A stretch of 8,119 bases of DNA from Candidatus Phascolarctobacterium caballi (GCA_018065225.1 JAGHTS010000250.1:1-8119), one strand, 5' to 3'. Shown: positions 1 to 8,073, numbered from the stretch's first letter. Translations and numbers: made by a program. Notes: generated by a model not told the origin, from the sequence alone.

Positions 1-31
1 TCTTAAGATATTTCAAAAATATCTTAAGATA
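1..31. repeat. Perfect AT-rich inverted repeat with paired TCTTAAGA palindromes
   Basis: Bases 1-13 and 17-29 are exact reverse complements (13-bp arms, 3-nt loop). The same stretch contains two copies of TCTTAAGATA, at 1-10 and 22-31. Each copy includes the self-palindrome TCTTAAGA, and their centres are 21 bp apart, about two turns of the helix. It lies beyond the rpoC terminator. It could be a double operator for a dimeric regulator of a neighbouring gene, a second AT-rich hairpin, or the edge of a larger repeat. The window ends at base 1, so its full length is unknown. Confidence 0.6.
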
Positions 32-50
32 ATTGCCTTAATATTGGCAT

Positions 51-83
51 AAAAAAGCCACATCATGTTTGACGTGGCTTTTT
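51..83 (-). terminator. Intrinsic terminator after rpoC
   Basis: On the minus strand a GC-containing stem, GCCAC (74-78) with GTGGC (57-61), is followed by a run of six T (56-51). It is preceded by five A that pair with the first T residues and extend the stem to 10 bp. Inside, after one mismatch (62/73), three more pairs (63-65 with 70-72) close a 4-nt loop. It begins 18 nt beyond the rpoC stop, as expected for the end of the rpoB-rpoC transcript. A and T tracts lie on both sides, so it could also stop transcription arriving on the plus strand. Confidence 0.9.
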
Positions 84-101
84 CAAAAACTCTACAGCAA
101 A

Positions 102-3100
102 TTATTCATTATGTCTTATTGTAATATTACGGTAATGTTGCAAACCTGTCCCCGCCGGAATCAACTTGCCGATAATGACATTTTCTTTTAATCCCAGTAA
201 CGGGTCAACCCTGCCTTGAATAGCAGCACCTGTCAAAACTCTTGTTGTTTCTTGGAACGATGCCGCACTGAGGAAGGAATCTGTTGCCAAAGATGCTTTG
301 GTAATTCCCAAAAGGATAATATGTCCCTGTGCCGGCTCTTTGCCCGCCTTGATTGCCGCTTTATTGGCTGCATTATATTCTGCAATGTCAACATCTGCCC
401 CCGGCAACAAATCTGTATCTCCGCAATCTTCAACACGGATTTTACGCATCATCTGACGTACAATAACTTCAATATGTTTGGAGTTAATATCAACGCCCTG
501 CGAATGGTATTCACCAACAACTTCACTTACAAGATAATCTTGTGCCGCACGTACACCACTGATACGCAATACATCGTGAGGGTCAAGAGAACCAACACTT
601 AACCGTTGACCTTTTTCAACTTTTTGTCCGTCTTCAACCAAAAGTTTTGTAGTGGAGGGAACATTGTATTCCTTTGAACCGTTTTCTTTGGAAGAAATGG
701 TGATTTTACGCATTTTATCATTATCTGTGCTTTCAATGGAAACTTTACCGGATTCTTCTGCAATAATACCGTGAGATTTTGGCTTGCGCGCTTCAAAAAT
801 TTCTTCTACACGGGGCAGACCTTGTGTAATATCTTCTGCACCGGCAACACCACCGGTATGGAAAGTACGCATTGTTAATTGGGTGCCCGGCTCGCCAATG
901 GACTGTGCCGCAATAATGCCGACTGCCTCACCCGCATCTGCATTTCTGCCTGTGGCAAAGTTTTTGCCATAACACTTGCAACAAACACCAAATTTGGATT
1001 TGCAAGACATAACACTGCGAATGGTAACTTTTGTATTGGCTGCCGCAATATCTTTGGCAATTTCGTCCGTAATATAAGTATTAATCTCATATACAGTACC
1101 GCTTTTCCCTTTAATTGTGGCTGCAAGGTTACGTCCGTGAATTCTTTCTTCCAAAGATTCTATAAGCCGTTCTTCGCCACCATCAAATTTAACAATGGCC
1201 TCCACATCAATGCCCGGTACATCGTTAAAGCGTACACTAAACTCACGCACACCCTCCGCCTGCAAAAGTTTTTCCACTGCTTTTTCTGTAAAATCTGTAT
1301 CCGCAGGAATAACTATATTGCCAAAGAAATCTACTACCGCTTCCGCAAAATTATGCTTATGTCCTTTTTCCGGCAAGAAATGTTCCAAAATGCTTTTCTT
1401 CAACTTATCATTAACATCTTCCCGTTTAACACTGACAATAACTTCTTCTGTTTTCTCTTTAACGTTCTTTCCCTTTTTAACAGGTTCGTCCTCACTGGGC
1501 AAAGCTGTCAGTACCAAAGTTGTTGCTCCTGCCGCTACAAATTTGTCAAAATTGTCTGCTGTAATAACAACATCGCCTTCATACAAAATTGTTCCATCCT
1601 CAGCCAGCATAGTTTTGGCAGTAGTGCGGCCGATATATTTTTGTTTGATTTCTTCAGGAGTCATACCCAAACTTTGACGGATAATTGTTGCGCGTTCTTT
1701 TTCAACATTGAATTTTTCTACATCACAATCATTATCATGAACTATAACATCCTGAGCCACATCTACCAAACGACGGGTCATATAACCGGAGTTTGCTGTA
1801 CGCAATGCGGTATCCGCCAAACCTTTACGGGCACCATGTGAAGAAATAAAGTATTCCAAAATTGTCAATCCTTCACGGAAGTTTGCTTTAACCGGACGTT
1901 CAATGGTACGGCTTGATGTATCTTGCTTCAAACCAACCATACCTGCCAATTGTGCCATTTGTTGAGCATTACCACGGGCGCCTGATGTAGCCATCATATT
2001 CACAGAATTAAATTTATCCATTGTGTTCTTCAACAAAGAATCTGTAACCTTATCCTTTGCTTCTTCCCACAAACTGATAGATTTTTCATAACGCTCTTGA
2101 TTTGTCAACAATCCTTTGCGATAAAGTTTTGCAACTCTTTCAACATCTAATTCTGTAGCATCTAAAATATGTTTTTTGTCTTCAGGTACCATAATGTCAC
2201 TGGTAGCAATAGACAGACCTGCCTTACAAGCATAGTCATACCCCATCCGTTTAACAATATCCAATACTTCAGCAGTACCCAAATTTCCATATAAACTATG
2301 TGCTTTGCCAACTAATTTGCCCAATTCTTTTTTGTCAATCAGTTTTCCCAAACGCCAAGTTTTGCCTTCTTTTTGGAAATAACGCATTTTTATTGGCAAT
2401 TCATAATTATAGATAATGTTACCGACAGAGGTATTTACCAATTCCATACCTGTCGCTTTGGAAGGTGCCGCATCCTTAGCGGAAACCGCATCAGCAATTT
2501 CTTTTTTGGGAATATATACTTGAATTGGTGCCTGTAAGCCGACTTCATGATTATAATATGCCAATTCAGCTTCATCCCTGCTGCAAAAACGTTTGCCAGC
2601 GCCAAATCCTTCACCTTTGCCATCTTCACGCAAGATTGTCATATAATATGCACCTAAAACCATATCCTGTGTTGGTACCGCAATAGGTTTGCCATCTTTT
2701 GGTGCCAAAATATTATTAACTGACAACATCAGCATACGTGCTTCCGCTTGCGCTTCCACACTTAACGGAAGATGCACTGCCATTTGGTCACCATCAAAAT
2801 CGGCGTTAAATGCTGTACAAACCAAAGGATGCAATTTGATAGCACGACCTTCAGAAAGAATTGGTTCAAAGGCCTGAATACCCAAACGATGCAACGTAGG
2901 TGCACGGTTCAAAAGAACAGGATGCTCTTTAATACATTCTTCCAACACGTCCCAAACATCATTTGTGGCACGTTCCACCATACGTTTGGCACTACGAATA
3001 TTTGCAGCTATGCCGGAGCCCATCAAACGTTTGATAACAAACGGTTTAAACAATTCCAATGCCATTTCTTTGGGCAGACCGCACTGATGCATTTTCAACT

Positions 3101-4148
3101 CCGGTCCAACCACAATAACCGAACGCCCGGAATAGTCAACACGTTTACCCAACAGATTTTGACGGAAACGCCCTTGCTTGCCTTTAAGCATATCGCTTAA
3201 CGATTTCAATTCACGTCCGCCAGGACCGGTTACCGCCTTACCACGACGGCCATTATCTATCAAAGCATCTACTGCTTCCTGCAACATCCGTTTTTCATTA
3301 CGAATCATAATAGAGGGTGAACGCAATTCCAACAGACGTTTCAACCTGTTATTACGATTAATAACACGGCGATATAAATCATTTAAATCACTGGTAGCGT
3401 AACGTCCGCCATCCAACGGAACCATAGGCCGCAAATCTGGAGGAATGACAGGTATAACATCCATAATCATCCATTCAGGACGGTTGCCAGATTTACGGAA
3501 AGATTCACATGCCTCCAAACGGCGTGCCGCACGGGCTTTTTTCTGACCGCTGTTAGATTTTAATTCTTCACGCAGTTGAATATTCAATGCTTCCAAATCT
3601 ATTTGTCTTAACAGTTTTTGAATTGCCTCTGCCCCCATACCTGCTTCAAAACTGTCCTGACCATATTTTTCAATTGCATCCATATACTCAAAGTCAGTTA
3701 AAAGTTGTAACTTTTGAAGTTTTGTTTCTTTGGGGTCAATAACAATATAACTTACAAAATACAAAACTTTTTCCAAGTTTTTGGGACTGATATCCAATAT
3801 CAACCCCATACGGCTGGGAATACCTTTGAAATACCAAATATGGCTTACCGGAGCCGCCAATTCAATATGTCCCATACGCTCACGGCGTACATCTTTTTTG
3901 GTAACTTCCACACCGCATTTTTCACACACAATGCCTTTGTAACGGATACGTTTATACTTGCCGCAATGACATTCCCAATCTTTGGTTGGCCCAAAAATTT
4001 TTTCACAGAACAATCCGTCGCGTTCCGGCTTTTGTGTACGATAATTTATGGTTTCAGGTTTGGTAACTTCACCATGTGACCATTTCAAAATGGTTTCTTT
4101 AGAAGCGAGGCCGACTCGCATAGAGAAAAAGTTATTAACATCAAACAA
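102..4148 (-). CDS. rpoC: DNA-directed RNA polymerase subunit beta' (TTG start preferred)
   Basis: This gene encodes the largest subunit of core RNA polymerase, which carries the catalytic Mg2+ site. Numbered from TTG at 4148 (1348 aa), the visible landmarks are: zinc site 1 at C60, C62, C75 and C78; sigma-binding clamp helices near 254-303; switch 2, LLGKRVDYSGRSVIVVGP, at 332-349; the NADFDGD triad D450/D452/D454; an F-loop-like segment near 715-743; the bridge helix near 772-803; zinc site 2 at C808, C1049, C1056 and C1059; and the trigger loop with M1093, R1094 and H1097, without the enterobacterial insertion. The TTG start yields M-F-DVNNF, matching the Bacillota N-terminus, and follows a Shine-Dalgarno-like AAGGGGTGA. 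An in-frame ATG at 4175 (1357 aa) overlaps rpoB by 11 nt and lacks a ribosome site. The protein is longer than Bacillus β' (about 1200 aa), mainly because about 167 residues are inserted between C808 and C1049. Identity is certain; only the start is debatable. Confidence 0.98.
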   Translation of the reverse strand: MFDVNNFFSMRVGLASKETILKWSHGEVTKPETINYRTQKPERDGLFCEKIFGPTKDWECHCGKYKRIRYKGIVCEKCGVEVTKKDVRRERMGHIELAAPVSHIWYFKGIPSRMGLILDISPKNLEKVLYFVSYIVIDPKETKLQKLQLLTDFEYMDAIEKYGQDSFEAGMGAEAIQKLLRQIDLEALNIQLREELKSNSGQKKARAARRLEACESFRKSGNRPEWMIMDVIPVIPPDLRPMVPLDGGRYATSDLNDLYRRVINRNNRLKRLLELRSPSIMIRNEKRMLQEAVDALIDNGRRGKAVTGPGGRELKSLSDMLKGKQGRFRQNLLGKRVDYSGRSVIVVGPELKMHQCGLPKEMALELFKPFVIKRLMGSGIAANIRSAKRMVERATNDVWDVLEECIKEHPVLLNRAPTLHRLGIQAFEPILSEGRAIKLHPLVCTAFNADFDGDQMAVHLPLSVEAQAEARMLMLSVNNILAPKDGKPIAVPTQDMVLGAYYMTILREDGKGEGFGAGKRFCSRDEAELAYYNHEVGLQAPIQVYIPKKEIADAVSAKDAAPSKATGMELVNTSVGNIIYNYELPIKMRYFQKEGKTWRLGKLIDKKELGKLVGKAHSLYGNLGTAEVLDIVKRMGYDYACKAGLSIATSDIMVPEDKKHILDATELDVERVAKLYRKGLLTNQERYEKSISLWEEAKDKVTDSLLKNTMDKFNSVNMMATSGARGNAQQMAQLAGMVGLKQDTSSRTIERPVKANFREGLTILEYFISSHGARKGLADTALRTANSGYMTRRLVDVAQDVIVHDNDCDVEKFNVEKERATIIRQSLGMTPEEIKQKYIGRTTAKTMLAEDGTILYEGDVVITADNFDKFVAAGATTLVLTALPSEDEPVKKGKNVKEKTEEVIVSVKREDVNDKLKKSILEHFLPEKGHKHNFAEAVVDFFGNIVIPADTDFTEKAVEKLLQAEGVREFSVRFNDVPGIDVEAIVKFDGGEERLIESLEERIHGRNLAATIKGKSGTVYEINTYITDEIAKDIAAANTKVTIRSVMSCKSKFGVCCKCYGKNFATGRNADAGEAVGIIAAQSIGEPGTQLTMRTFHTGGVAGAEDITQGLPRVEEIFEARKPKSHGIIAEESGKVSIESTDNDKMRKITISSKENGSKEYNVPSTTKLLVEDGQKVEKGQRLSVGSLDPHDVLRISGVRAAQDYLVSEVVGEYHSQGVDINSKHIEVIVRQMMRKIRVEDCGDTDLLPGADVDIAEYNAANKAAIKAGKEPAQGHIILLGITKASLATDSFLSAASFQETTRVLTGAAIQGRVDPLLGLKENVIIGKLIPAGTGLQHYRNITIRHNE
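1215..1715 (-). other. Insertion within the beta' zinc-site-2 region, with repeated modules
   Basis: Counted from the TTG start, roughly residues 812-978 have no counterpart in Bacillus or E. coli β' as I recall them. C808 to C1049 spans 241 residues here, against 74 in E. coli (C814 to C888). Two segments inside it, 839-882 and about 943-974, resemble the native module that follows at 1005-1045. All share a G-[TN]-[IV] turn, a threonine about 8-10 residues later, an amphipathic helix with lysine and alanine, and a closing β-strand. Copies one and three also share GR-x-x-A-x-T ahead of the GT. A lysine- and glutamate-rich linker (about 886-905) separates copies one and two. The gene remains one open frame throughout. 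Confidence 0.7.
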
Positions 4149-4153
4149 ATCCC

Positions 4154-4164
4154 TCACCCCTTCC
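4154..4164 (-). promoter_or_regulatory. Shine-Dalgarno-like tract deciding the rpoC TTG start
   Basis: Immediately after the rpoB TAA (4167-4165) the minus strand reads GGAAGGGGTGA. Its AAGGGGTGA part (4162-4154) is one base short of the ideal AAGGAGGTGA. The last G of the GGGG run is 8 nt from the TTG at 4148. No comparable sequence precedes the ATG at 4175, whose upstream bases end in GTCGATTCTG. The placement suggests ribosomes finishing rpoB can re-initiate on rpoC. Confidence 0.7.
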
Positions 4165-7100
4165 TTAATCTTCATCAGAATCGACTACTGTCATTCCCAA
4201 TTCGCTTAATTTATCATTATCATCTATTACTTCTTGCTGCAAATCTTCAACAATTGCATCAGTATCAAGGTCATCCTTACCCGTATTTTCTGTTGTCTCA
4301 ACTTTGTTAAGCGGTCTGCGACGACGTGGTGCTTCATCAAATTTTTGTTCCAAAGATAACTCTTCGTTATTTTCTCCCAAAATACGGATATCCAAACCGA
4401 TGGATTGCAACTCTTTTACCAATACACGGAAGGATTCAGGAATACCCGGCTCAGGGATATCTTCACCTTTGACAATGGCTTCGTATGCCTTAACACGTCC
4501 CATACGGTCATCAGATTTCATAGTCAAAATTTCCTGCAAAGTATATGCCGCACCGTATGCTTCCAAAGCCCATACTTCCATTTCGCCAAAACGTTGTCCG
4601 CCAAATTGTGCCTTGCCTCCCAATGGTTGCTGAGTAACCATACTGTATGGCCCAATAGAACGAGCATGTATTTTGTCGTCAACCAAGTGATGGAGTTTCA
4701 ACATATAAGTTAATCCAACTGTAACAGGGTTATCAAACGGTTCACCTGTACGTCCGTCGTACAATATTGTTTTCCCCGCTTCAGGAATATCAGCTACCTG
4801 TAATGCTGCCGCCAAATCATTTTCCTTTGCACCATCAAATACTGGTACTGCTACCTGAACTGCACAAATACTGTTCTCACCAAATTTTGATATTTCTACA
4901 GTTTTAGGCACACCATATTTTTTGGCATCATATCCATTATTTTTCAACTTTTCCATAACTGGAATTTTTAATGCGCTGTCAGCATTAAGTTTGCCTGCCG
5001 TTTCCAATTCTTTTAACTGCTGTTCAATCTGCATACCCAAAGAACGTGCCGCCCAGCCCAAGTGATTTTCCAAAATTTGTCCAATATTCATACGGCTCGG
5101 CACACCCAAAGGATTTAACACAATATCCACCGGTTCACCTGTCGGCAGGAAAGGCATATCTTCACGTGCCATCACACGGGATACTACACCCTTATTACCA
5201 TGGCGCCCTGCCATCTTGTCCCCTTCGGAAATCTTACGTTTTTGGGCAATATGTACACGAACGCATGTATTAACCCCGGGTTTCAAGTCATCGCCATTTT
5301 CACGGCTGAACACTTTAACATCAACAATCTTACCTGCCTCACCATGAGGAACACGCAAAGAACTGTCACGCACTTCCCTTGATTTTTCACCGAAAATTGC
5401 CCGCAACAATCTTTCTTCCGCAGTCAGTTCCGTTTCACCCTTAGGAGCGACTTTGCCAACCAAAATATCTCCCGGACGTACTTCTGCACCTACACGGATA
5501 ATACCATCGGCATCCAAATCTTTTATCGCCTCATCACCAACATTGGGAACTTCACGGGTAATTTCCTCTTTGCCCAATTTAGTATCAATGGCTTCACATT
5601 CATATTCTTCAATATGTACAGAAGTGAAAATATCTTGTTTTACCAAATCTTCATTTAACAGTACTGCATCTTCGTAGTTATAACCTTCCCAAGGCATATA
5701 TGCCACAATAACATTATGCCCCAAAGCCAATTCGCCATGGTCAGTGGATGGCCCGTCAGCAATGACCTGATTTTCATCCACATGGTCACCTTTATAAACG
5801 ATAGGCCGTTGGTTAATACATGTTCCCTGATTGGAGCGGCGGAATTTTAACAATTTATAAACATCAGTTTCCCCACCCTTGTCAGGTTTAATTCTTATTT
5901 CTTTACTTTCAACATGTATAACTGTACCGGCATGTTTTGCCAATACGCAAACACCTGAATCAGATGCTACTTTATATTCCATACCAGTACCAACAATAGG
6001 TGCTTGGGTACAAAGCAAAGGAACTGCCTGACGTTGCATATTAGCACCCATCAAGGCACGGTTGGCGTCATCATTCTCCAAGAAAGGAATCAACGCAGTG
6101 GCAATGGATACAACCTGTTTAGGCGATACGTCCATATAATCAACTTCTTCCGGACTCAAACTCAATACATCGTCTTTACGGCGGGCTGTAACACGCTCGT
6201 TTTGGAAGACCCCATTCTCATCCAACGGTTCGTTGGCTTGAACAATGATATAATTATCTTCCTCGTCAGCACTCATATACTCTACATCTTCAGTAGCACG
6301 GCGTTTTTTCTTATCAACTTTACGGTACGGAGTTTCCATAAAGCCATACTTGTTGATAATTGCATAAGTTGACAAAGAACCAATCAAACCGATATTTGGC
6401 CCTTCAGGTGTTTCAATAGGACACATACGTCCATAATGGCTGTTATGTACGTCGCGGACTTCATAACCTGCACGGTCACGGGACAAACCGCCCGGTCCCA
6501 ACGCAGACAGACGACGCTTATGTGTCAATTCTGCCAAAGGATTATTTTGGTCCATAAATTGCGACAACTGACTGCTGCCAAAAAATTCTTTAATTGCCGC
6601 CGATACAGGACGTGTATTTATCAACGCATCCGGTGTAATACTTTCCGTATCCTGAATACTCATTTTTTCACGTACAACACGCTCCATACGGCTAAAACCT
6701 ATACGGAACTGATTTTGCAGCAATTCGCCAACACAACGCACACGACGGTTGCCCAAATGGTCAATATCGTCTGCTTTGCCATAACCGTGCATTATGTTCA
6801 ACAAATAATTCAAAGATACAATTACATCATTTTGAGTAATAACGTGCTGGTTTTCGGGAATACCTGTCGTAAACAAAACCTTCATTACACCATCATGAGT
6901 TACAATCATGGCATAATCAATACCTTCTAACGTAAAGGGTTCTTTTTCAGCCAATTTGGCAAGTACATCCCTGTCCACACGGGTTCCTTTTTTCAAAAGG
7001 ATTTCTCCCGTAACATGGTCAACAAGATTTTCTGCCAAAACTGTATTTTTCAACCGTCCCTGCCAACCTAATTTTTTATTCAGTTTGTAACGTCCCACCA

Positions 7101-7929
7101 ATGCCAAATCATAACGGTGAGGATCTGTAAGCATAGCGGTAATCAAACTGTTGGCACCCTCTACCGTGGCAGGGTCACCTGGACGCAACTTACCATAAAT
7201 TTCAATCAATGCCTCATTGCGTGACTGAATTTTTATAGAATTACCTTCTGCGTCTTTGCGAACATCTTTTTCCAAAGTTGCCAAAATAAACTTGTCATTG
7301 TCAAACATATCGCAAATGGCTTCATCTGTTTCCAATCCCATTACCCGCAACAATGTAGTCGCAGGGAAACGGCGGTTTCTGTCCAAACGGGCATAAATAA
7401 CACCATTTACATCAGTTTCAAATTCAATCCACGCACCACGGTTAGGAATAATTTGCACACCATAAGTATTTTTTCCTGTAGAATCAGCGTTCACTTCATA
7501 ATACACACCCGGTGAACGGACTAACTGACTGACAATAACACGTTCTGCACCATTGATAACAAAGGTGCCTGTATCTGTCATCAACGGAAAATCACCCATA
7601 AACATAGATTTTTCCGTCATAACACCAGTATCCACGTGTTTCAGACGAACTTTAACATTCATCCTTGCAGAATAAGTCTCACTGCGTTCTTTACATTCCT
7701 CAATACTTCTTGCCGGTTTTTGCAACACAAAATCATCAAGATAAAGTTCCAAATTACCGCTAAAATCTTTTATCGGACTAACATCCTTAAAAATATCCCT
7801 CAGTCCCTCATCCAAAAACCACTGATAAGATTTTTTCTGGATGTCAATCAGATGCGGCATTGGCATCACATCTTTAATGCGTCCGTAACTGTAACGTGTA
7901 CGGTCGCCAACCTTAGTAGGTCTAAACAT
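4165..7929 (-). CDS. rpoB: DNA-directed RNA polymerase subunit beta
   Basis: This gene encodes the second-largest subunit of core RNA polymerase, which forms one side of the active-site cleft and the rifampicin pocket. The 1254-aa product shows: the rifampicin cluster FFGSSQLSQFMDQNNPL at 449-465, followed by H470, R473 and S475; CPIETPEGPNIGLI at 503-516; GYNYED with acidic E753/D754; and KISEGDKMAGRHGNKG containing catalytic K905 and K913. The C-terminal clamp block GGKAQFGGQRFGEMEVWALE begins at 1104. The residues equivalent to E. coli D516, H526, R529 and S531 are unaltered, and A466 at the S522 position is the usual Bacillota residue, so no common rifampicin-resistance change is seen. 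About 58 residues near 967-1024 are absent from Bacillus. The tail after an RRRR patch (1202-1205) is strongly acidic. The start at 7929 follows AAAGGAGA with good spacing; the frame extends 15 codons further up, but that extension runs through the attenuator and is not family-like. Confidence 0.99.
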   Translation of the reverse strand: MFRPTKVGDRTRYSYGRIKDVMPMPHLIDIQKKSYQWFLDEGLRDIFKDVSPIKDFSGNLELYLDDFVLQKPARSIEECKERSETYSARMNVKVRLKHVDTGVMTEKSMFMGDFPLMTDTGTFVINGAERVIVSQLVRSPGVYYEVNADSTGKNTYGVQIIPNRGAWIEFETDVNGVIYARLDRNRRFPATTLLRVMGLETDEAICDMFDNDKFILATLEKDVRKDAEGNSIKIQSRNEALIEIYGKLRPGDPATVEGANSLITAMLTDPHRYDLALVGRYKLNKKLGWQGRLKNTVLAENLVDHVTGEILLKKGTRVDRDVLAKLAEKEPFTLEGIDYAMIVTHDGVMKVLFTTGIPENQHVITQNDVIVSLNYLLNIMHGYGKADDIDHLGNRRVRCVGELLQNQFRIGFSRMERVVREKMSIQDTESITPDALINTRPVSAAIKEFFGSSQLSQFMDQNNPLAELTHKRRLSALGPGGLSRDRAGYEVRDVHNSHYGRMCPIETPEGPNIGLIGSLSTYAIINKYGFMETPYRKVDKKKRRATEDVEYMSADEEDNYIIVQANEPLDENGVFQNERVTARRKDDVLSLSPEEVDYMDVSPKQVVSIATALIPFLENDDANRALMGANMQRQAVPLLCTQAPIVGTGMEYKVASDSGVCVLAKHAGTVIHVESKEIRIKPDKGGETDVYKLLKFRRSNQGTCINQRPIVYKGDHVDENQVIADGPSTDHGELALGHNVIVAYMPWEGYNYEDAVLLNEDLVKQDIFTSVHIEEYECEAIDTKLGKEEITREVPNVGDEAIKDLDADGIIRVGAEVRPGDILVGKVAPKGETELTAEERLLRAIFGEKSREVRDSSLRVPHGEAGKIVDVKVFSRENGDDLKPGVNTCVRVHIAQKRKISEGDKMAGRHGNKGVVSRVMAREDMPFLPTGEPVDIVLNPLGVPSRMNIGQILENHLGWAARSLGMQIEQQLKELETAGKLNADSALKIPVMEKLKNNGYDAKKYGVPKTVEISKFGENSICAVQVAVPVFDGAKENDLAAALQVADIPEAGKTILYDGRTGEPFDNPVTVGLTYMLKLHHLVDDKIHARSIGPYSMVTQQPLGGKAQFGGQRFGEMEVWALEAYGAAYTLQEILTMKSDDRMGRVKAYEAIVKGEDIPEPGIPESFRVLVKELQSIGLDIRILGENNEELSLEQKFDEAPRRRRPLNKVETTENTGKDDLDTDAIVEDLQQEVIDDNDKLSELGMTVVDSDED

Positions 7930-7934
7930 GCAAA

Positions 7935-7942
7935 TCTCCTTT
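7935..7942 (-). promoter_or_regulatory. Shine-Dalgarno site of rpoB
   Basis: The minus strand reads AAAGGAGA, then 5 bases, then the ATG at 7929. This near-consensus ribosome binding site fixes the rpoB start and rules out the upstream in-frame ATG at 7974. Confidence 0.92.
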
Positions 7943-7954
7943 CTTTGGCTTGAG

Positions 7955-7990
7955 AAATAAAAAAGGGTCTCCAAATAAAAGAATCCCCTT
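7955..7990 (-). terminator. Terminator-like attenuator hairpin in the rpoB leader
   Basis: On the minus strand AAGGGGATTC (7990-7981) folds on GGAGACCCTT (7972-7963) around an 8-nt loop. There are five outer pairs (AAGGG/CCCTT), a tandem G·A/A·G mismatch, and three inner pairs including one T·G wobble. The 3' side runs into TTTTTTATTT. It sits 12 nt before the Shine-Dalgarno site. The modest stem suggests partial rather than complete termination, as expected of an attenuator that lets a fraction of upstream transcripts through to rpoB. Strength cannot be judged from sequence alone. Confidence 0.65.
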
Positions 7991-7998
7991 CATTCACT

Positions 7999-8059
7999 TG
8001 TCAGCCAACCGCACATTAACCTTTCACATTTAGGAAAATGCACTGTTCAACCACTGACA
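7999..8059 (-). promoter_or_regulatory. Long imperfect stem-loop in the rpoB leader
   Basis: On the minus strand TGTCAG (8059-8054) pairs with CTGACA (8004-7999). After an asymmetric internal loop (6 nt against 2 nt), AACAGTGCATT (8047-8037) pairs with AATGTGCGGTT (8017-8007), with one A×G mismatch and two wobbles. Beyond a TT/TT mismatch, CCT (8034-8032) pairs with AGG (8022-8020) around a 9-nt loop. A shorter alternative hairpin, CATTT/AAATG (8040-8036 with 8031-8027), competes with it. The shape suits an RNase III processing site or a protein-binding leader. Its function is inferred. Confidence 0.5.
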
Positions 8060-8073
8060 CAGCGCACATATTT

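Noticed and set aside
35..48. Small hairpin GCC-TTAATATT-GGC after the rpoC terminator
   Set aside because: It has only three GC pairs around an 8-nt loop, too weak to call.
879..1841. Plus-strand open frame of 320 codons opposite rpoC
   Set aside because: It lies wholly antisense to the conserved zinc-site-2 and insertion region of β'. Its translation has the cysteine/phenylalanine/asparagine-rich, low-complexity look of a shadow frame in AT-rich DNA, and I recognise no domain.
4155..4157. GTG as an alternative rpoC start
   Set aside because: The main purine-rich tract runs directly into it, leaving too little spacing, and it would add residues ahead of the conserved M-x-DVNNF start.
6436..6930. 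Plus-strand open frame of 164 codons opposite rpoB
   Set aside because: It is antisense to the conserved rifampicin region and its flank, and the composition is that of a shadow frame with no recognisable motif.
7930..7974. N-terminal extension of rpoB to the ATG at 7974
   Set aside because: The extra 15 codons overlap the attenuator hairpin and the Shine-Dalgarno site of the 7929 start and do not match the family N-terminus MFRP-x-x-VG.
8010..8069. Direct repeat CGCACAT at 8010-8016 and 8063-8069
   Set aside because: It is seven bases long with 53-bp spacing and no further shared flank; likely chance.
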